The position numbers and the translations under genes were made by a program. The notes under the pieces are model-generated. The model did not search any database. It was not told where the DNA came from and was given only the letters and a program-made list of their open reading frames with translations. A stretch of 64,000 nucleotides of DNA from Saccopteryx bilineata (lineage: Eukaryota > Chordata > Mammalia > Chiroptera > Emballonuridae), in the NCBI RefSeq assembly GCF_036850765.1, contig NC_089490.1, positions 273,992,482 through 274,056,481 on the forward strand. The letters run 5' to 3'. Below, piece after piece: positions 10,021 to 22,804 of this stretch. How positions within the stretch are numbered: the stretch's first letter is position 1; the number at the start of each line of letters is the position of its first letter.

Positions 10021-10409
10021 TTGTGACAGAGACAAAGGGAGACACAGACAGAGGGACAGGTAGATACAGACAGGCAGGAAGGGAGAGAGATAAGAAGCAT
10101 CAATTTTTCATTGTAGCACCTTAGTTGTTCATTGATTGGTTTCTCAAATGTGCCTTGACTGGGGGTTACAGCAGAGCAAGTGAATAGCGACGTTAAGCTC
10201 AAGCCAGCAATCTTGGGCTTCAAACCAGAGACCTTTGGGTTCAAGCCAGCGACCACGGGGTCATGTCTATGATCCCATGCTCACCCCAGCAATCCTGTAC
10301 TCAAGCTGGTGAGCCCACACTCAAGCCGGCAACCTTGGGGTTTCGAATCTGGGTCCTTAGCATCTCAGGCTGATGTGCTATCCACTGTGCCACTGCCAGA
10401 CCAGGCCAC
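10021..10409 (-). repeat. tRNA-derived SINE (family B), enlarged copy with TSD
   Basis: Minus-strand head at about 10406 (GCCTGGTCTGGCAGTGGCAC). It is flanked by a perfect 12-bp TSD CATAGCTCTTCT at 10009-10020 and 10410-10421. At 389 bp it is longer than siblings (about 300-330 bp). Extra copies of the 'AGCAATCCTG...CAAGCTGGTGAG' modules lie in the middle. Confidence 0.92.
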
Positions 10410-10464
10410 CATAGCTCTTCTATTATATCACATTAGTTTTTTAAAAAATATAAAAATGATGTCT

Positions 10465-10790
10465 GTCTTTTAATAACAAAATGGATAGATACATTGTAAC
10501 ACAGACATACAATGGAACGATATACACCCAAAATTCATGAAGTAGTACTAGATGCATCAATGTGGATAAATTACAAAAACTTGATGAAAAGAATGCAGAA
10601 ATTGAAAAAAATATATGTGTGATAGAATGCCCTTCATAAAATTTGAAAACATAAACATATAATTTGTTGATATGAAAGAGGCATGGACACTATAAACACA
10701 AAAACAAGAAAAGCAGTTACACCTGGGAGAGAGCAGAGGGGCTGGGAGTGAGATGAGACACACAAGTATGTTTTGTTTTTCCTTTAACAA
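10465..10790 (+). repeat. Old LINE-1 3' fragment
   Basis: 'AACAAAATGGATAGATACAT', 'ACAATGGAACGATATACACC', 'GATGCATCAATGTGGATAAA' and later 'TTACACCTGGGAGAGAGC' follow the L1M 3'-end order. Strongly diverged. Confidence 0.6.
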
Positions 10791-10799
10791 ATGTCTGAA

Positions 10800-12235
10800 G
10801 CAAATATGTGAAAATGTTAAGTTTTTTTAAAGCTGGGTGCAGAGTAAATGGCTGTCTGTTACATTATTCTCCAAATACCCCAGTGTGTCAGAAATCTTTC
10901 ATAGTGAGACCACTGTTAGAACAGCGGTGGGAACAGACACGTGTGAGGCAAGCACACCTGGGGGCGGGAGGGGCGGCAGGTTCCAGGGAGGTTCCTTTCC
11001 TTTGGTTTGTTTGTCTCTTCTGCTGCCTCTGCTCTCTCTCTCTATCTCTCTCTTTTTTCTCTTTTGGTAGATAAAACAAATATATATTAAATCATCACAA
11101 TGGGGAAAAAACAAAGCAAAGAAAGAGGGAGAATGAAGGTGTCGGTGAGAGGGAAGGTATCTAGGGGACAATGTCCAGAGACAGACTGAGACAGAAGGGT
11201 GAGAAGAAGGTGGGGGGGGGGTGGAAGGACAATTTCCTTCTTGCTTCAGGTACTTACTTTAGAATAAAGAGGGCAGTTTCTCTTCTGGGAAAATACCCAA
11301 GAGCAACAAGATCACAGGAAGCACATATGTGATCTCCATATTTGATGAACTCAGTAGACATCTGTAAGCCCAAACCACAGGATGTGAGGAAGGGATGCCA
11401 AGTGCAGAGCAGGCAAGGCTGCAGGCAGTGCTGAGGGCAGGACTGGGGACAGCCACCTCACATGGCTGGCACAGCACCATTCAAAGGCATTGTGCTCTGC
11501 AGGGGGAATCCCACAATTATTTTTGTGTTAAATGAGAAAGTGTACATAAGGTGATAGGAGGAGATGCAGTGAATGCATCTTGGTGTGGTTTCAGGAGATA
11601 GGGCAGGTGGAAATAAACACGGAAGCATAGGGCTTGGTTTGTTTTGCTCGGTCACATTGATGCGGGATTGGAGGAAGGAAAGGGTGAAGGAAAGCCCTCC
11701 AACATGAACGTGTCTCTACCACTAGGTGAATAACTCAAAGCCATGGTTCCAATCTGTCTCAGAGATGTTTCTCAGCACACTGCGTGTGCAGGAAAATCAG
11801 ACTAATTTAAACTTGAGTTATATGCAAAGAGGAACAATCATCATATTAGGCAATATACAGACATTGTGAGTAAAAGGAGGAGTGAGTGGACAGGAAATCA
11901 AATGGCAGGCAAAGATCTTTCATCGGCAGGACATCAACACTGGGCAAAGAAAACTTAGATCAAATATATTGACTCTTGGTGTGGTGTGTTGGCATAGCTT
12001 TGCCACTTGCAAGAGCAGCTGCTCACATTTCTTCTCAATGCCAAGTTCAGTAACACTGCAGTGGTGTCTTGAGATTAGTCCTGGTGGTGGTTTACAGGAT
12101 GAAAACCAGCAAATGTTGCAAATCAGGGTATTTGATTTTTGTTTTTCTTTCAGGAAGCTGATTACTAGAGATTAAGTAGCACATACTGGTGTTCATCATA
12201 TACCTAGTATTAATTTGGCCCTCCCTCTCTCTCTC
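10800..12235. other. Mostly unique sequence with purine/pyrimidine-rich tracts
   Basis: CT-rich run at 11021-11065 and a purine-rich GA stretch at 11100-11220 ending in ten G. No supported gene; frames of 60-97 aa here lack recognisable domains. Confidence 0.45.
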
Positions 12236-12239
12236 CTGC

Positions 12240-12360
12240 CTCTTTTCATAACAGAAGAGTTAACTAACTTCCTCAAGGTAACACAAGTTTATAAATGGCA
12301 AAGCCAGAACTTAAACATAGGCCATTATTCTCCACACCCTGAAATTCTAATCACTCTTAA
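12240..12360 (-). repeat. MIR-type SINE fragment, antisense
   Basis: 'AGTTAACTAACTTCCTCAAG', 'GGCAAAGCCAGAACTTAAAC' correspond to the reversed MIR core. Ancient and partial. Confidence 0.55.
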
Positions 12361-12399
12361 TATGGCCAAAAACCCATGAATTTAACATCAAGATCAATG

Positions 12400-13150
12400 G
12401 CAACATTATGAATCAGCTACCTTAACAAAAATGAGCATAATCCCAAGATGCTATGACCCAAGAAAGATATGGTCCAACAAAAAAACTGAAACAAAAAAGC
12501 CAGAGACCATAGAATATGAATCATAAACCATCCAATCAGCAAACAAATAAAAATAAATCTATCAAAAATTTAGTGAAATGAAAGATATCTTAGGGAAAAA
12601 CAACAGCTTTGTTGTTGAAAACAAAGACATGGAGAATATAAAAAGCAAGCAAAATATTAAAAATTGCAAAAAGTTTTAAAAAGATTGGACAGAAAGAGAT
12701 ATGTGAGATAGAAAGAGAAGAACTAATTGTGTAAGAGTTGGTATCTCTTCCAAAAAAAAAAAAGAAAGAAAGAAAATGAACAAAAATAAATAATAGCAAC
12801 CAAATTATGTAAAGGTATCATTCTTGAGAAGTTGCCAGAAATAAAACAAGACCTCAAACTGTAGCTTGGAAAGGCATACTATGTATATATCCTACAAAAG
12901 AAGCATATTCTAGCACATCTGCTAAACTTCCAATAAAAGATCTATTTGATATCAAACCAAATGACCAAGTCACCATTACAGTGGAAATCCAGGCTGATCT
13001 TGCACTCCTCTGTTGCCATATCCAGTGTGAAAAGTAAGAACAACAAACTTATAGAACTAAGAGAAGACTCTAGATCTCCACAACCAGCTGGAAAGGCTAT
13101 ACAAATTTTTCTATAGGCAAAATAAAAATTCTACCTTAGCAAAAATGCCA
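12400..13150 (+). repeat. Ancient L1/HAL1-like fragment
   Basis: Segment order 'CAAGACCTCAAACTGTAGCT', 'GAAGCATATTCTAGCACATC', 'GCTAAACTTCCAATAAAAGA' and 'ACAGTGGAAATCCAGGCTGA' resembles HAL1/L1 ORF1-region sequence. No open frame survives. Confidence 0.45.
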
Positions 13151-13854
13151 CCAATTTCCTGTGGGTTGTCCATAAGCATGAGTGTGTTTCTTGGCCATAC
13201 TGTCTTAAGACCAGAGTCTTGGATCCCAGATGGGTACACCCCCAGGAGAAAGACTCTATCTCCCCAGACATGTTTGAGCTATTGTTCAGCATCCCAGCAC
13301 CAGACAGACTAGCAATTCATTTCTTTTAAATGAGAAAAATGCATTTATATTATCTTTATTGCTTTTTTTTAGATATTCTCTTCTTTAAGACAAATCTTAT
13401 TGTCATTTATATAACCAGTAAAAAGCCACACAATCCAAAAGAAAGGAAAAAATTCTTAAGAAAAATATCACTATGACTATTAAGTCAAATATTCTAGATG
13501 AAACATATGTACCATTAATTAGTGAAGTCTCTCAATAAAGGCAAAAAAGCAAAAAGGATTCCATATCAAGAAATGTTTTAATATGCTTACCTTTTAACAT
13601 GTTGATAGATAAGAAAAAGAATTAATATATCTATAAATTTTTATTAACTTCATTATTTTAAAAATTCTTAATGAAATAAGAACATAATATATATATAGTA
13701 AATACAACAGCATAATTCCCTTTATATTGCCATTCCTTGTATACTCAAGAAAAAAAAACAGGAGACTTCTTTCTTAGACAATTATTAAAATTGTCCTGAA
13801 AGAACTAGCCTTTGCACTTGGAGAAAAGAAATCACAACAGCAGTGAATAGGTTT

Positions 13855-14170
13855 GTTTTTGTTTTTGTTTTTGTGATAGAAACAGAGAGAGACAGAGACA
13901 GACAGGCAGGAAAGGAGAGAGATGAGAAGCATCAGTTCTTCATTGTGGCAACTTAGTTGCTCATTGATTGCTTTCTCATATATGCCTTGACTGGGGGGGC
14001 TACAGCAGACCGAGTGATCCTTTGTTTAAGCCAGCAACCTTGGGCTGAAGCGGTGAGCCTTGCTCAAAAAAGATGAGCCCACGCTCAAGCTGGTGACCTT
14101 GGGGCCTCAAACCTGGGTTCTCCATGTCCCAGTCTGATGCTCTATACACTGCGCCACTGCCTGGTCAGGC
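13855..14170 (-). repeat. tRNA-derived SINE (family B) with TSD
   Basis: Head on the minus strand at about 14168. The tail shows reversed (GTTTTT)n units at 13855-13872. The TSD CARTGAATAGGTTT lies at 13841-13854 and 14176-14189. Confidence 0.92.
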
Positions 14171-14489
14171 AGCAGCAATGAATAGGTTTAAGCGGAATAT
14201 TATTTTGCCAATTACATAAATTTTTAATCTGTAAAATTGAAGATCAATGAAAAAGAGATTTCTGATAACTATCTATAAATAAAATGGATATTCCAATATC
14301 AACTGAACACATATAGTGAAAGAAATACTCCATTTTGTAACAGATGTTACAAAAATGTCAAGATAACAAGGAACAAACTTAAGGGATGCACATTACATGA
14401 AAAGCACTTTAGAACTCTATCATGAGACATTAAAAAATTTAAATTAATGATATATCATTCATCAGGTAGAAATGTGATGATAAAAACTA

Positions 14490-14900
14490 AGCTAAAAACT
14501 ATTTTTCAATATTTAAGTATAATTTACATAGGGTAAAATTCACATATCATAAGTGTGTAGTTGGATAAATTTTGATAGCTTTATATACCTAGGACTCTAT
14601 CATTCCAACTAAAATACTATCACTGTTAAATGTTCCCTTGTGACATTTTAATTATATCCCTCCAACTACATGTCACTATTATTGTGATACCCTACATATT
14701 AGTTGTGCCTTGTTTTGTGCTACATATAAATGGAATCATACAAAATGTATTTTTTTTGTCATTGGTTTCCTTTACCCAAGATAATGCATATAAGATTCTT
14801 CCCTGTTGCTGTATGTGTAACTACTTTCTTTCTTTCTAAAGCTAAGTGACGTTCTATTTTTTGAATAGACCTCAATTTTTTTATCCACTGTTTTTGATAT
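14490..14900 (-). repeat. Old LINE-1 3' region, antisense
   Basis: 'GGGTAAAATTCACATATCAT', 'GTGTGTAGTTGGATAAATTT' and 'ATATAAATGGAATCATACAA' match the reverse of a common L1M/L1ME 3' region. Confidence 0.65.
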
Positions 14901-14929
14901 TTGAGTTGTTACTTATTTCTGACCTTATG

Positions 14930-15245
14930 ACCTGATAAAAACTTGTATCCAGAATATGTAGACACAGAACCATTGGAATGGATACAGTTTAAAAACTGAC
15001 AACAACAAATGTTAGTGAGGATGTGGGGAAACAGGAACTCTACATTGCTGGTGAAGTGTAAGATGGTAAGAGCATTTTGGAAAATGTTTTCTTCTGTCTT
15101 CTGATAAAGGTAAACATAGGCCTGCCTTATGATTAAGCAATTCTATTCTAGCTAGTTATCTGAGAGAAATGAGAACATATGTCTAAAGATTAAATCATAT
15201 AAAAATGCTCATTGTATTCTTATTAAATAATAGCCAAAATCTTGT
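14930..15245 (+). repeat. Old LINE-1 3' fragment
   Basis: 'AAATGTTAGTGAGGATGTGG', 'GGAAACAGGAACTCTACATT', 'CATTTTGGAAAATG', 'TTAAATAATAGCCAAAATCT' are the hallmark ORF2-end/3' UTR words of L1 in sense orientation. Confidence 0.7.
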
Positions 15246-15299
15246 TTTATTGTGATATACATAAAAATGTCATTTTAATAAAAAATAAATAGCAATTAC

Positions 15300-17370
15300 C
15301 ATAAATTTTGTAGAAAGGGGCGGAAATGGCCTTTTAGTTATTAAAAGGTAGTATAAAGTTACAAAAACATAACATTGTGGTGTTTTGCATGAAGAGACAG
15401 ATAACTTTTGTTAAAACTACACAGATAGGGAGATACACCAATACATACAGGGGTTACTGTTTCACGAAGGTGGCATTGAAAACGGGGAAAGAAAGAATAA
15501 GGGATTGTTGCTTAACCTTTCTCATTAGGGCAAGTGAGCGGCCATGTTAAAAAAGTATAATAAAGTTGAATTCTCTACCCGACAGGTTATATTGTAATAA
15601 ATTCCATGAGGATCAAAGTTTTAATACATGTGTTCAAAAGTAAAGCATGTGTTCAACCCAACAATCTCTTCCCAACAGGTACAGATAAAAATTAGATAAA
15701 TTCAACACCTTGACTGCAAATTAGATATAGATGGAAAATGTCTCAGGCCATTATGGAGGATCCACCAAAAACCTACAACAATTAAGATTAATGGTAGAAT
15801 AGAGAAGTATTTTCTTTAAAATCAGTAATGAGCCAGTATTGTTCACTTTTTCTGCATAGATTGAAAAATTACACATCATCCTTGTCCATGAGGCAAGATA
15901 AAAGAACAAATAAATAATAAAATTATGCCAATTGGAAAGAAAAACAAAAATTTCTCATAGAGGCAACATTATGTCTGTTGAAAAACTTCCACAACTACAG
16001 ATTAGTTATTATAGCTAATAGAAAATTTAGTTCAAACTGTTGAAGGTAAGATATATAGATATATAAAATAAAGAAAATTTTTATAAGATATTTTTGCACA
16101 GTTTGAAAATTTAATTATAAGCAAGATCTCTAATAACAAAATTTAAGCTACCTGAAAATAAATCTAAAAAAATGATGATGTAGCAATTTAAGGAAGAAAA
16201 TAATTATTCTTGACTAAAGACATTGATAGGGGCCTAAATGAATGGATAGAAAAATAACATTTATAACTGTCAATTACCACTGATTATATATTTCCCATAA
16301 TTAGAACTAAAATCCCAAGCCATTTTCACTATTAAAAAAATTGATTTTTAAGGAATAAAACACTGCAGATAGCCACGGCATTTTAAAGAACAAGATAAAG
16401 GATTTGAGTCACATTATCAAGACTAATTACAAAGCGGTTGTGATTGCTGCAATTAAATAAATAACTAAATAACTAAATAAAATAGAACTGAAAACCTGGA
16501 TAGAGGTTCGCATATTATGGGAAATTGAGAGGTGATAGAAGTGGTATACAGCTCCACAGGGAAAGAAAATTTTAATAAATAAACTGTCCCGACTAGTTTT
16601 TAATTAAAAAACAACAACAAAGTAATGCTACTACATATATGCAAACAACTCCAAAAGACTATGCAAGTACATAATTGTGAAAAGCAAATTTTTAAACATT
16701 CCAAATAGCATAAAATACCTTAATAACCCAGCGAAGAAGAGCTTTCTTTAAAAAAATGGAAAGAATAAACTGTAAAGGAAATGATTGTTAATTTCTACAT
16801 CATTGTTTAATTTTTAGAATTTTGTTCAGCAAAAGTCACAATTAAAATAGCAGAATTACAATCAAGAGAATGGAAGAACATTTTCCAAGATGCAAAATCA
16901 ACACAGGAATAGTATTCAAAATGTAAGAAGGACCACCAGTCAATAAAATCAAGATAAACAGCAAAATGGAAAGATGAATAAAAATGAAAACTGAATGTTC
17001 TCAGAACTGGAATGGCTGATAAACAAGTAAATAGATAGATGCTCAGTTAACTAAAAAAAATCAAGGAACACAAATTAAAAAATTTAAAACCACCAGATTT
17101 TATTCCTATCTTTCAGATTGGGAAAATTACAGATTTTCAAAATATTTGTGTTGGTCAAGATGAAGACAGACATGAACACTGATGAATCTTGATGGGAGTG
17201 GAATAGGTCTAACTACTTTGCAGAGCAGTAATTTTGTACCTAAAGTACTACAAATGCACAGGATGTATGTCCAACAATCCCGTGTCTACATATGTTCATT
17301 CTATTGTGTGTGTGCACATGCATGTTCATAACAGAAAGGTTTGTACAAACAGTTCTAAATCAACATAAAT
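15300..17370 (+). pseudogene. Heavily decayed LINE-1 body
   Basis: Scattered, diverged words of the L1 ORF2 C-terminal half appear in sense order, e.g. near 15425-15530 and 16960-17340 ('TTGTGTTGGTCAAGATGAAG', 'TACAAATGCACAGG', 'GTTCATAACAGAAAGGTTTG'). No frame is open for more than a few dozen codons. Non-functional; limits are approximate. Confidence 0.4.
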
Positions 17371-17444
17371 TACTTCAACAGGAAATCAACAACCATTTAT
17401 TACAGAGGATTATCAACAAATTAGGGCAACAAAACTGAAGCAGG

Positions 17445-17849
17445 CCCTGGCCGGTTGGCTCAGCGGTAGAGCGTCGGCCTGGAGTGCGGGGGACCCAGGT
17501 TCGATTCCCGGCCAGGGCACATAGGAGAAGCGCCCATTTGCTTCTCCACCCCCACCCCCTCCTTCCTCTCTGTCTCTCTCTTCCCCTCCCGCAGCCAAGG
17601 CTCCATTGGAGCAAAGATGGCCTGGGTGCTGGGGATGGCTCCTTGGCCTCTGCCCCAGGCGCTAGAGTGGCTCTGGTTGGCAAAGTGACTCCCCGGAGGG
17701 GCAGAGCATCCCCCCTGGTGGGCAGAGCGTCGCCCCTGGTGGGCGCGCGGGGTGGGGGTGGATCCCGGTCGGGCGCATGCGGGAGCCTGTCTGACTGTTT
17801 CTCCCCGTTTCCAGCTTCAGAAAAATACAAAAAAAAAAAAAAAAAAGGA
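17445..17849 (+). repeat. Long tRNA-derived SINE (family A), two internal units, TSD
   Basis: CCTGGCCGGTTGGCTCAGCG head, intact B box GGTTCGATTCC, and two copies of the ~21-bp 'GGGCAGAGC..CCCCTGGT' unit. The A tail is about 18 bp. The TSD AAAACTGAAGCAGG lies at 17431-17444 and 17850-17863. The 142-151 aa frames here are artefacts. Confidence 0.95.
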
Positions 17850-17987
17850 AAAACTGAAGCAGGAGGATCTCACAAAAAGGACACTTTCATCACACATCTA
17901 TTGCATCATTAGATAAAGTTAAAATATATATATATATTGCTCCAAGATAAAAGTTATATATGTTAAATATCAAAAACACATAGGAGT

Positions 17988-18300
17988 GCCTGACCAGGTG
18001 GTGGTGCAGTGGATAGAGCATTGGACTGGGATGTGGAGGACCAAGGTTCGAGACCCTGAGGTCACCAACTTGAGCACGAGTTCATCTGGTTTGAGCAAAT
18101 TTCACCAGCTTGAGCCCAAGTCGCTGGCTTCAGCAAGGGGTCAACTCAGTCTGCTGTAGCCCCCCCGGTCAAGGTACATATGAGAAAGCAATCACTGAAC
18201 AAGTAAGGTGCCGCAATGAAGAATTGATGCTTCTCATCTCTCTCCGTTCCTTTCTGTCTGTCCCTCTATCTGACTCTCTCTTTCTCTCCCACAAGAAAAA
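17988..18300 (+). repeat. tRNA-derived SINE (family B)
   Basis: GCCTGACCAGGTGGTGGTGC head, standard body, CT-rich 3' part and A-rich tail. An imperfect TSD of AAAACAYATARGAG type flanks it. Confidence 0.93.
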
Positions 18301-18888
18301 AAACCCCAAAACATATAAGAGCAATAAATGCTAAATTCAGGATCATTGTCAACCTGGATATGGAGGGAGTGACACAGTGTTAAAGACTTTCATGAGCACT
18401 TCAACGCTATGGGTGCACTTTTATCTGAGTGGACATCTGTCTGATCTAAAAGGACGTGTCCCTGGAGTGCTGTGAGCCTGCCTCTAGTTGCCTGACCCCA
18501 CACGTTGCCTTCAGAACTCTTAAATCACTTGAAGATTCTCCTCAGGTGCCACCTCCTTTTGGACAAGTGTCCTGATTTCATCCTGTTTTTAGGCATCCCC
18601 TTACATCCCATGGCATCTTTATGTTTGTTTTTAAATAACCATCAATGTACCCATTTATCTCAGCCACAGGACTGCTATTGGAGTCAGTATTCAAAACAAT
18701 GTTTACATTTTTAAGTACCTGAGATGCCAGTTACCATCTAAACAATTCATACACATTAACCTCCAGATTGAAGACTTATTCAAAGTCATGCAGGTATCTG
18801 GTTTAAAAAAAAAATCTATATTAATTTTTATGTATCAACAAATTAGTTTTTATTTTGTGTCAGTCAATATTCTAGATGTTTTTTCTAG

Positions 18889-19327
18889 ATTAATCTCCTA
18901 TGGCTGCTACAGCTCATTATCGCATGCTGGTCGGGTGGCTGAAAATAGCGGGACTTGATTCTCCCACAGTGCAAGAGGTCCAAGTCCAACGTGGAGGTGT
19001 GTCAGGGGTGGCTTCCGCTGAGGCTCCGCGGGCGCACCCCTCTTGGCGGGCTTCCGGGCTGCCTGCAGTCCTTGTGTTTCCCTGATCGTAGACAACACTG
19101 CTCCAAGCTATCACAATCTTCACATCACCATCTCCTCTGTGTCTCTCATGGTGTCCTTTCTCAAAAGGACAACAGGTCATTGAAGTTAAGGCCCACTGTC
19201 AATCCAAGATATTGTCATTTTGATATCCTAAACTGATTACATCTGCAAAAACCCTATTTATAAATAAGGTCACATTCTGAGATTCTTGGTAGACACACAT
19301 TTTGAGGGACACTACTCAGCCCACTAC
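18889..19327 (+). repeat. MaLR-type LTR (MLT1-like)
   Basis: 'AATCTCCTATGGCTGCTACA', 'GTGCAAGAGGTCCAAGTCCA', 'AAACTGATTACATCTGCAAA', 'AAATAAGGTCACATTCTGAG' and 'GAGGGACACTACTCAGCCCA' follow the LTR order. It contains a GC-rich stretch at 18990-19060. Confidence 0.72.
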
Positions 19328-19490
19328 ATTTTTCAATATTTAATCATTTAATTCTATAGTAAGCCTCTGAGATAAATACGTATTATTGTTTGCTTTGTAT
19401 AGGTGAGGAAATCAAGGCACACAGGGTTTAAGATACATGCCTTATGTCACACAGCCAGAAAGAGCTGGGATTAGAACAGACACTGTCTAG
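19328..19490 (-). repeat. MIR SINE, antisense
   Basis: 'GGTGAGGAAATCAAGGCACA', 'GTCACACAGCCAGAAAGAGC' and 'GGGATTAGAACAGACACTG' are the reversed MIR core. Confidence 0.7.
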
Positions 19491-21221
19491 CACCGTGTCC
19501 AGAGCTCAGTGCACTTCACACTCAGGAGAAGTGGGGTAGCTGCCCTGGTCTTTCCCCTGGGCTGCCACCCAGCCACACAGACACTGACGGATGCATACCT
19601 GTACACGGTAAAGGCCTGGCTTTCACTGTCCCCCAGCCAAATGGTACACATAAATGTGTACTCACATGCGCATGAACCCAGCACAGCTGCAGTGTTCCAA
19701 ATGAAAGACTGTGCTTTTAAGTGATCTGTGCAATTACACACCTGAGTACTAGGACAGGTCCTGCAGTAGATCATGTGGCAATAAAGCCCAGGGGCTGTGA
19801 ACTGGCCTGTCATTAAATTGTTTTGTAATCACCACTGGCATAGAAACCAAGAGGAAAAGCCACTTACTTTTCAGAGAAAATGTGCAAAATAGACTGGCTA
19901 TCATCTCCTTGGAAATGGTGCGTTCTTTAACTTTTGTTCAAATATGACTTGTATCCTTCCTAACTAGCATCCCCAGATCTGAGAAGACCGGGAGTCCTGG
20001 AACCAGGCAGGGAATGCTTCCCTGAAGGTGGGCTCAGCCTCCTTCAGTGCCCAGGAGCTCTGGCATCCTGCCCTCCTCAGTTCCTGCACCTGTACACAAA
20101 GGGCCTGGACCAGGAGAAGGGGTATTGGGTCCTCAGCCACCCTCCCCACTGATTCTCAGTCTAGGATAAGGGGTGAGTCTGTGTGGGCTCATCCCATTTG
20201 GAAGACTCCCCTGCACTCCATCTTCAGGCCGGAGCCACTGTGCCCTGCAATCTCTCCTAGGGAGGTCTCAGTGTGGTGACCGTGAGGTAATCACCCGCCT
20301 TGCTGGGCTCACACCAGCATCTGAAACCTTATAACACCCGGGAGGAACGATTATCTGCTGTCATGCTTTAATTCTTAATTAAAACAAGACTCAGCACTAA
20401 AATAGGATTGGGGAGCGGGTTATGCCCCTCTCCGGTAAGACAATGGTGTGTGGGCCCCCGAGAGCTGAGGTCAGGGCCCCAGCCCGCACGGAGCAGAGAG
20501 GCACTTTGGCTGAAATCCGAACGCTGCATAAATCGCTGAAGATCCCCCCAAAAGCCTGGGTCCTGGGACTCTTTGATGTCAACAGCACTCCAGGGCACTT
20601 TCAGGTTCATACTCTTTTAACCTTTTAAGCAGAATTGTGAGCTGTGTTCTCATTAGCAGGTTTCTGTGGAGAGCAAAAGGGAGGGGCTGGGACTATCATG
20701 CTCCGCTCATTACAGAAAATTAGAATAACCGGTGTTGTATTTAATACAGGCTAGCCAAACCTGCAATTAAAGCATAATTTTAAACCATGGTGAAATATTA
20801 ATATTAAAAGTGTTTCGAGCACAGAAATCTAATTAACACAAGTTAAAGAAAAGCCTGAAAAAGTCTAATTTTATGATCTTTTTAAATAAAAATTAACCTG
20901 ATTAGAGTTCTCTCTTAAAGGTTACATTTATTAAAAAGTTCCAAGCAATTTAACTACAATGGGTTTCGACAAGAGAGCTTCCTGTCTGCACAGCTTCCCT
21001 GTTTTTAAATTTTAAAATGAGTCTCTTCTGGCCAAGTTTTGTAGCATTTAGGATGAAAATCCTGATGCATAACACCCTTTAAAAGGAGGAGAAAAAAGAG
21101 GAGGAGGAGGAAGAGGGAGAAGAAAGGAAAGTAATCAATTTGGTATCAAATTTATTCCAAAGCAGAGAAGTGCATATATAATTTTTTTTTCTGATGGTGG
21201 AAAAAAAAAAGACATGCAGAG

Positions 21222-21234
21222 GGGTCAAAGGTCA
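21222..21234 (+). promoter_or_regulatory. Perfect DR1 nuclear-receptor motif
   Basis: GGGTCAAAGGTCA: two AGGTCA-type half-sites in direct repeat with one-base spacing. This is the consensus bound by RXR heterodimers, HNF4 and COUP-TF proteins. Occupancy cannot be told from sequence. Confidence 0.5.
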
Positions 21235-21320
21235 CACAAAGAGGAGACAGTATTGTGTAGAAACTGTCACGCATCACCACCTATTTTGACATGCACGGGG
21301 CCGTTTGTTGTCTGTCGAAC

Positions 21321-21328
21321 ATGCAAAT
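21321..21328 (+). promoter_or_regulatory. POU octamer motif
   Basis: Exact ATGCAAAT followed by TA, about 90 bp after the DR1 motif. It may occur by chance; interest comes from the context. Confidence 0.4.
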
Positions 21329-22200
21329 TAAGTGCCTGCTGTCATAGCCGGCCGATATCTGAGAGTGGAAAATGAGACCACCTGTAACCAGTGAATGGAG
21401 TGATGGACAAGCATTCAGGGCTCGTCATCTCTGAGGCCATTCACTCCACCTTCCAATTGCATATGACATGTAAAAATCTTTTCTTAATATTCACAACCGG
21501 GAAGTTTGGGGAATTATGGAGGCTTCAACTGCTGCATGTAATGGCTTCTCCAAGCAGACAGCTGTGACTGGGAGCCGGCTTGATAATTAGGTGTCCAGGA
21601 AGATTTTATGCTACGAATCAGTTAAAAGGGAGAAAAGAAAAAGAAAATAATGGCAAGCAAAACTCGCTGGGATGGAAATTGCATTAACCCTTGTGTGTCT
21701 TTTTCTGCTTGTAAGCTTTCTAGGAACGAAGATTAATTTTCTAGATGCAGGGTAGTCTCACCTCTCTGTTCAAGGCTTTAATTTGTCCACATGCCCTGAT
21801 GTACAGGATGGAATGACCAGAACATTTGGGCGATTGTCCAGGAAAGGGTCACTCAGCAGTAAATGTGAATCCACTTTCCAAAGCTATGCGATGCTTGTTC
21901 ACATGCACTTGGATTTTTCTCTCAAAATAAAAAATTGGAGAGGTGTATTCTATCAAATTAATAGACAAGAACAGGGAATTCTGGCTGCCTTCATACAAAT
22001 CAAATTGCTTAACACATGGCTTCAGTCCTCCACGGTATTTCTTCACCAGATATTCATGCTTCCTTGTGTGAAAGGGGCACTTGAAGTGGCACCAATGTAG
22101 AAAGAACCAAGAAGTAAAGTTTAACTGAGAACTTTGTATTCCGGGCATTTAGATTGGAAATGAGATGCTTCTGGCTAGCTTAAAGTGTAACAGTTGTTTG

Positions 22201-22800
22201 TCCAAAATCACCATCCTTGTCCTCCTCAGAGGCCAACTCCGTGATTCCAAGCTGAGTGTGAGTGGTGTCATCAAACTGGCACCTCCCTAGATAGTGTCTC
22301 CCTTCTCCGAGGCCCCTCTGTGAGCAGGGCTGACCAATTGCACCAACTTCAGCTGGAGGGTGGGGTCTGCATCTAAGCGTGGGACTCCCTGGCACCGACC
22401 AGCGCCTTTGTCCTGCTAGTTTTGCTATCACCATGCCAGCAGAAGTATTTTGCTCCAGTGGAGTGTACAACCACAAAATTAGACAGCTCCTTCTTTCAAG
22501 GCAGCCATAAGAGCTATAACTGGTTTCATCTAGGGTGTAGATGCATGTGAAAATAAGTGCCCATGGTCAGGGTTGGGGTAAGATGATTTCACCTTTGTTC
22601 CATCTGAAGATCACAAGATTTAAAAAAAAAATGTGTTCTGAAAGGAGAAGGCCACCACCCTTTGCCCCTCAGCTCCATAAATGATATAAAGATTCAGGTC
22701 TTGTTTGGGAAGTAGCTGTTACTTGTATTACTTCCTATCTTAATGTTGCCATTGCAGAAAAGTCAGAGTACAATTAATAATGGCGAAACTCTCATCTGTA
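22201..22800. other. No recognisable feature
   Basis: Unique sequence; a 98-aa minus-strand frame at 22180-22476 shows no family signature. Confidence 0.4.
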
Positions 22801-22804
22801 AGGA

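Larger units (their letters stand above)
19491..22200. promoter_or_regulatory. Low-repeat segment, candidate regulatory DNA
   Basis: About 2.7 kb in which I recognise no interspersed repeat. It is rich in homeodomain-type AATTA/TTAAT cores between 20370 and 20960, and carries a perfect DR1 nuclear-receptor motif and a POU octamer. Frames of 60-105 aa are short and have no recognisable domain. Function is inferred only from repeat depletion and motifs. Confidence 0.35.

Noticed and set aside
22180..22476. 98-aa minus-strand frame
   Set aside because: No start context, domain or homology that I can recall.
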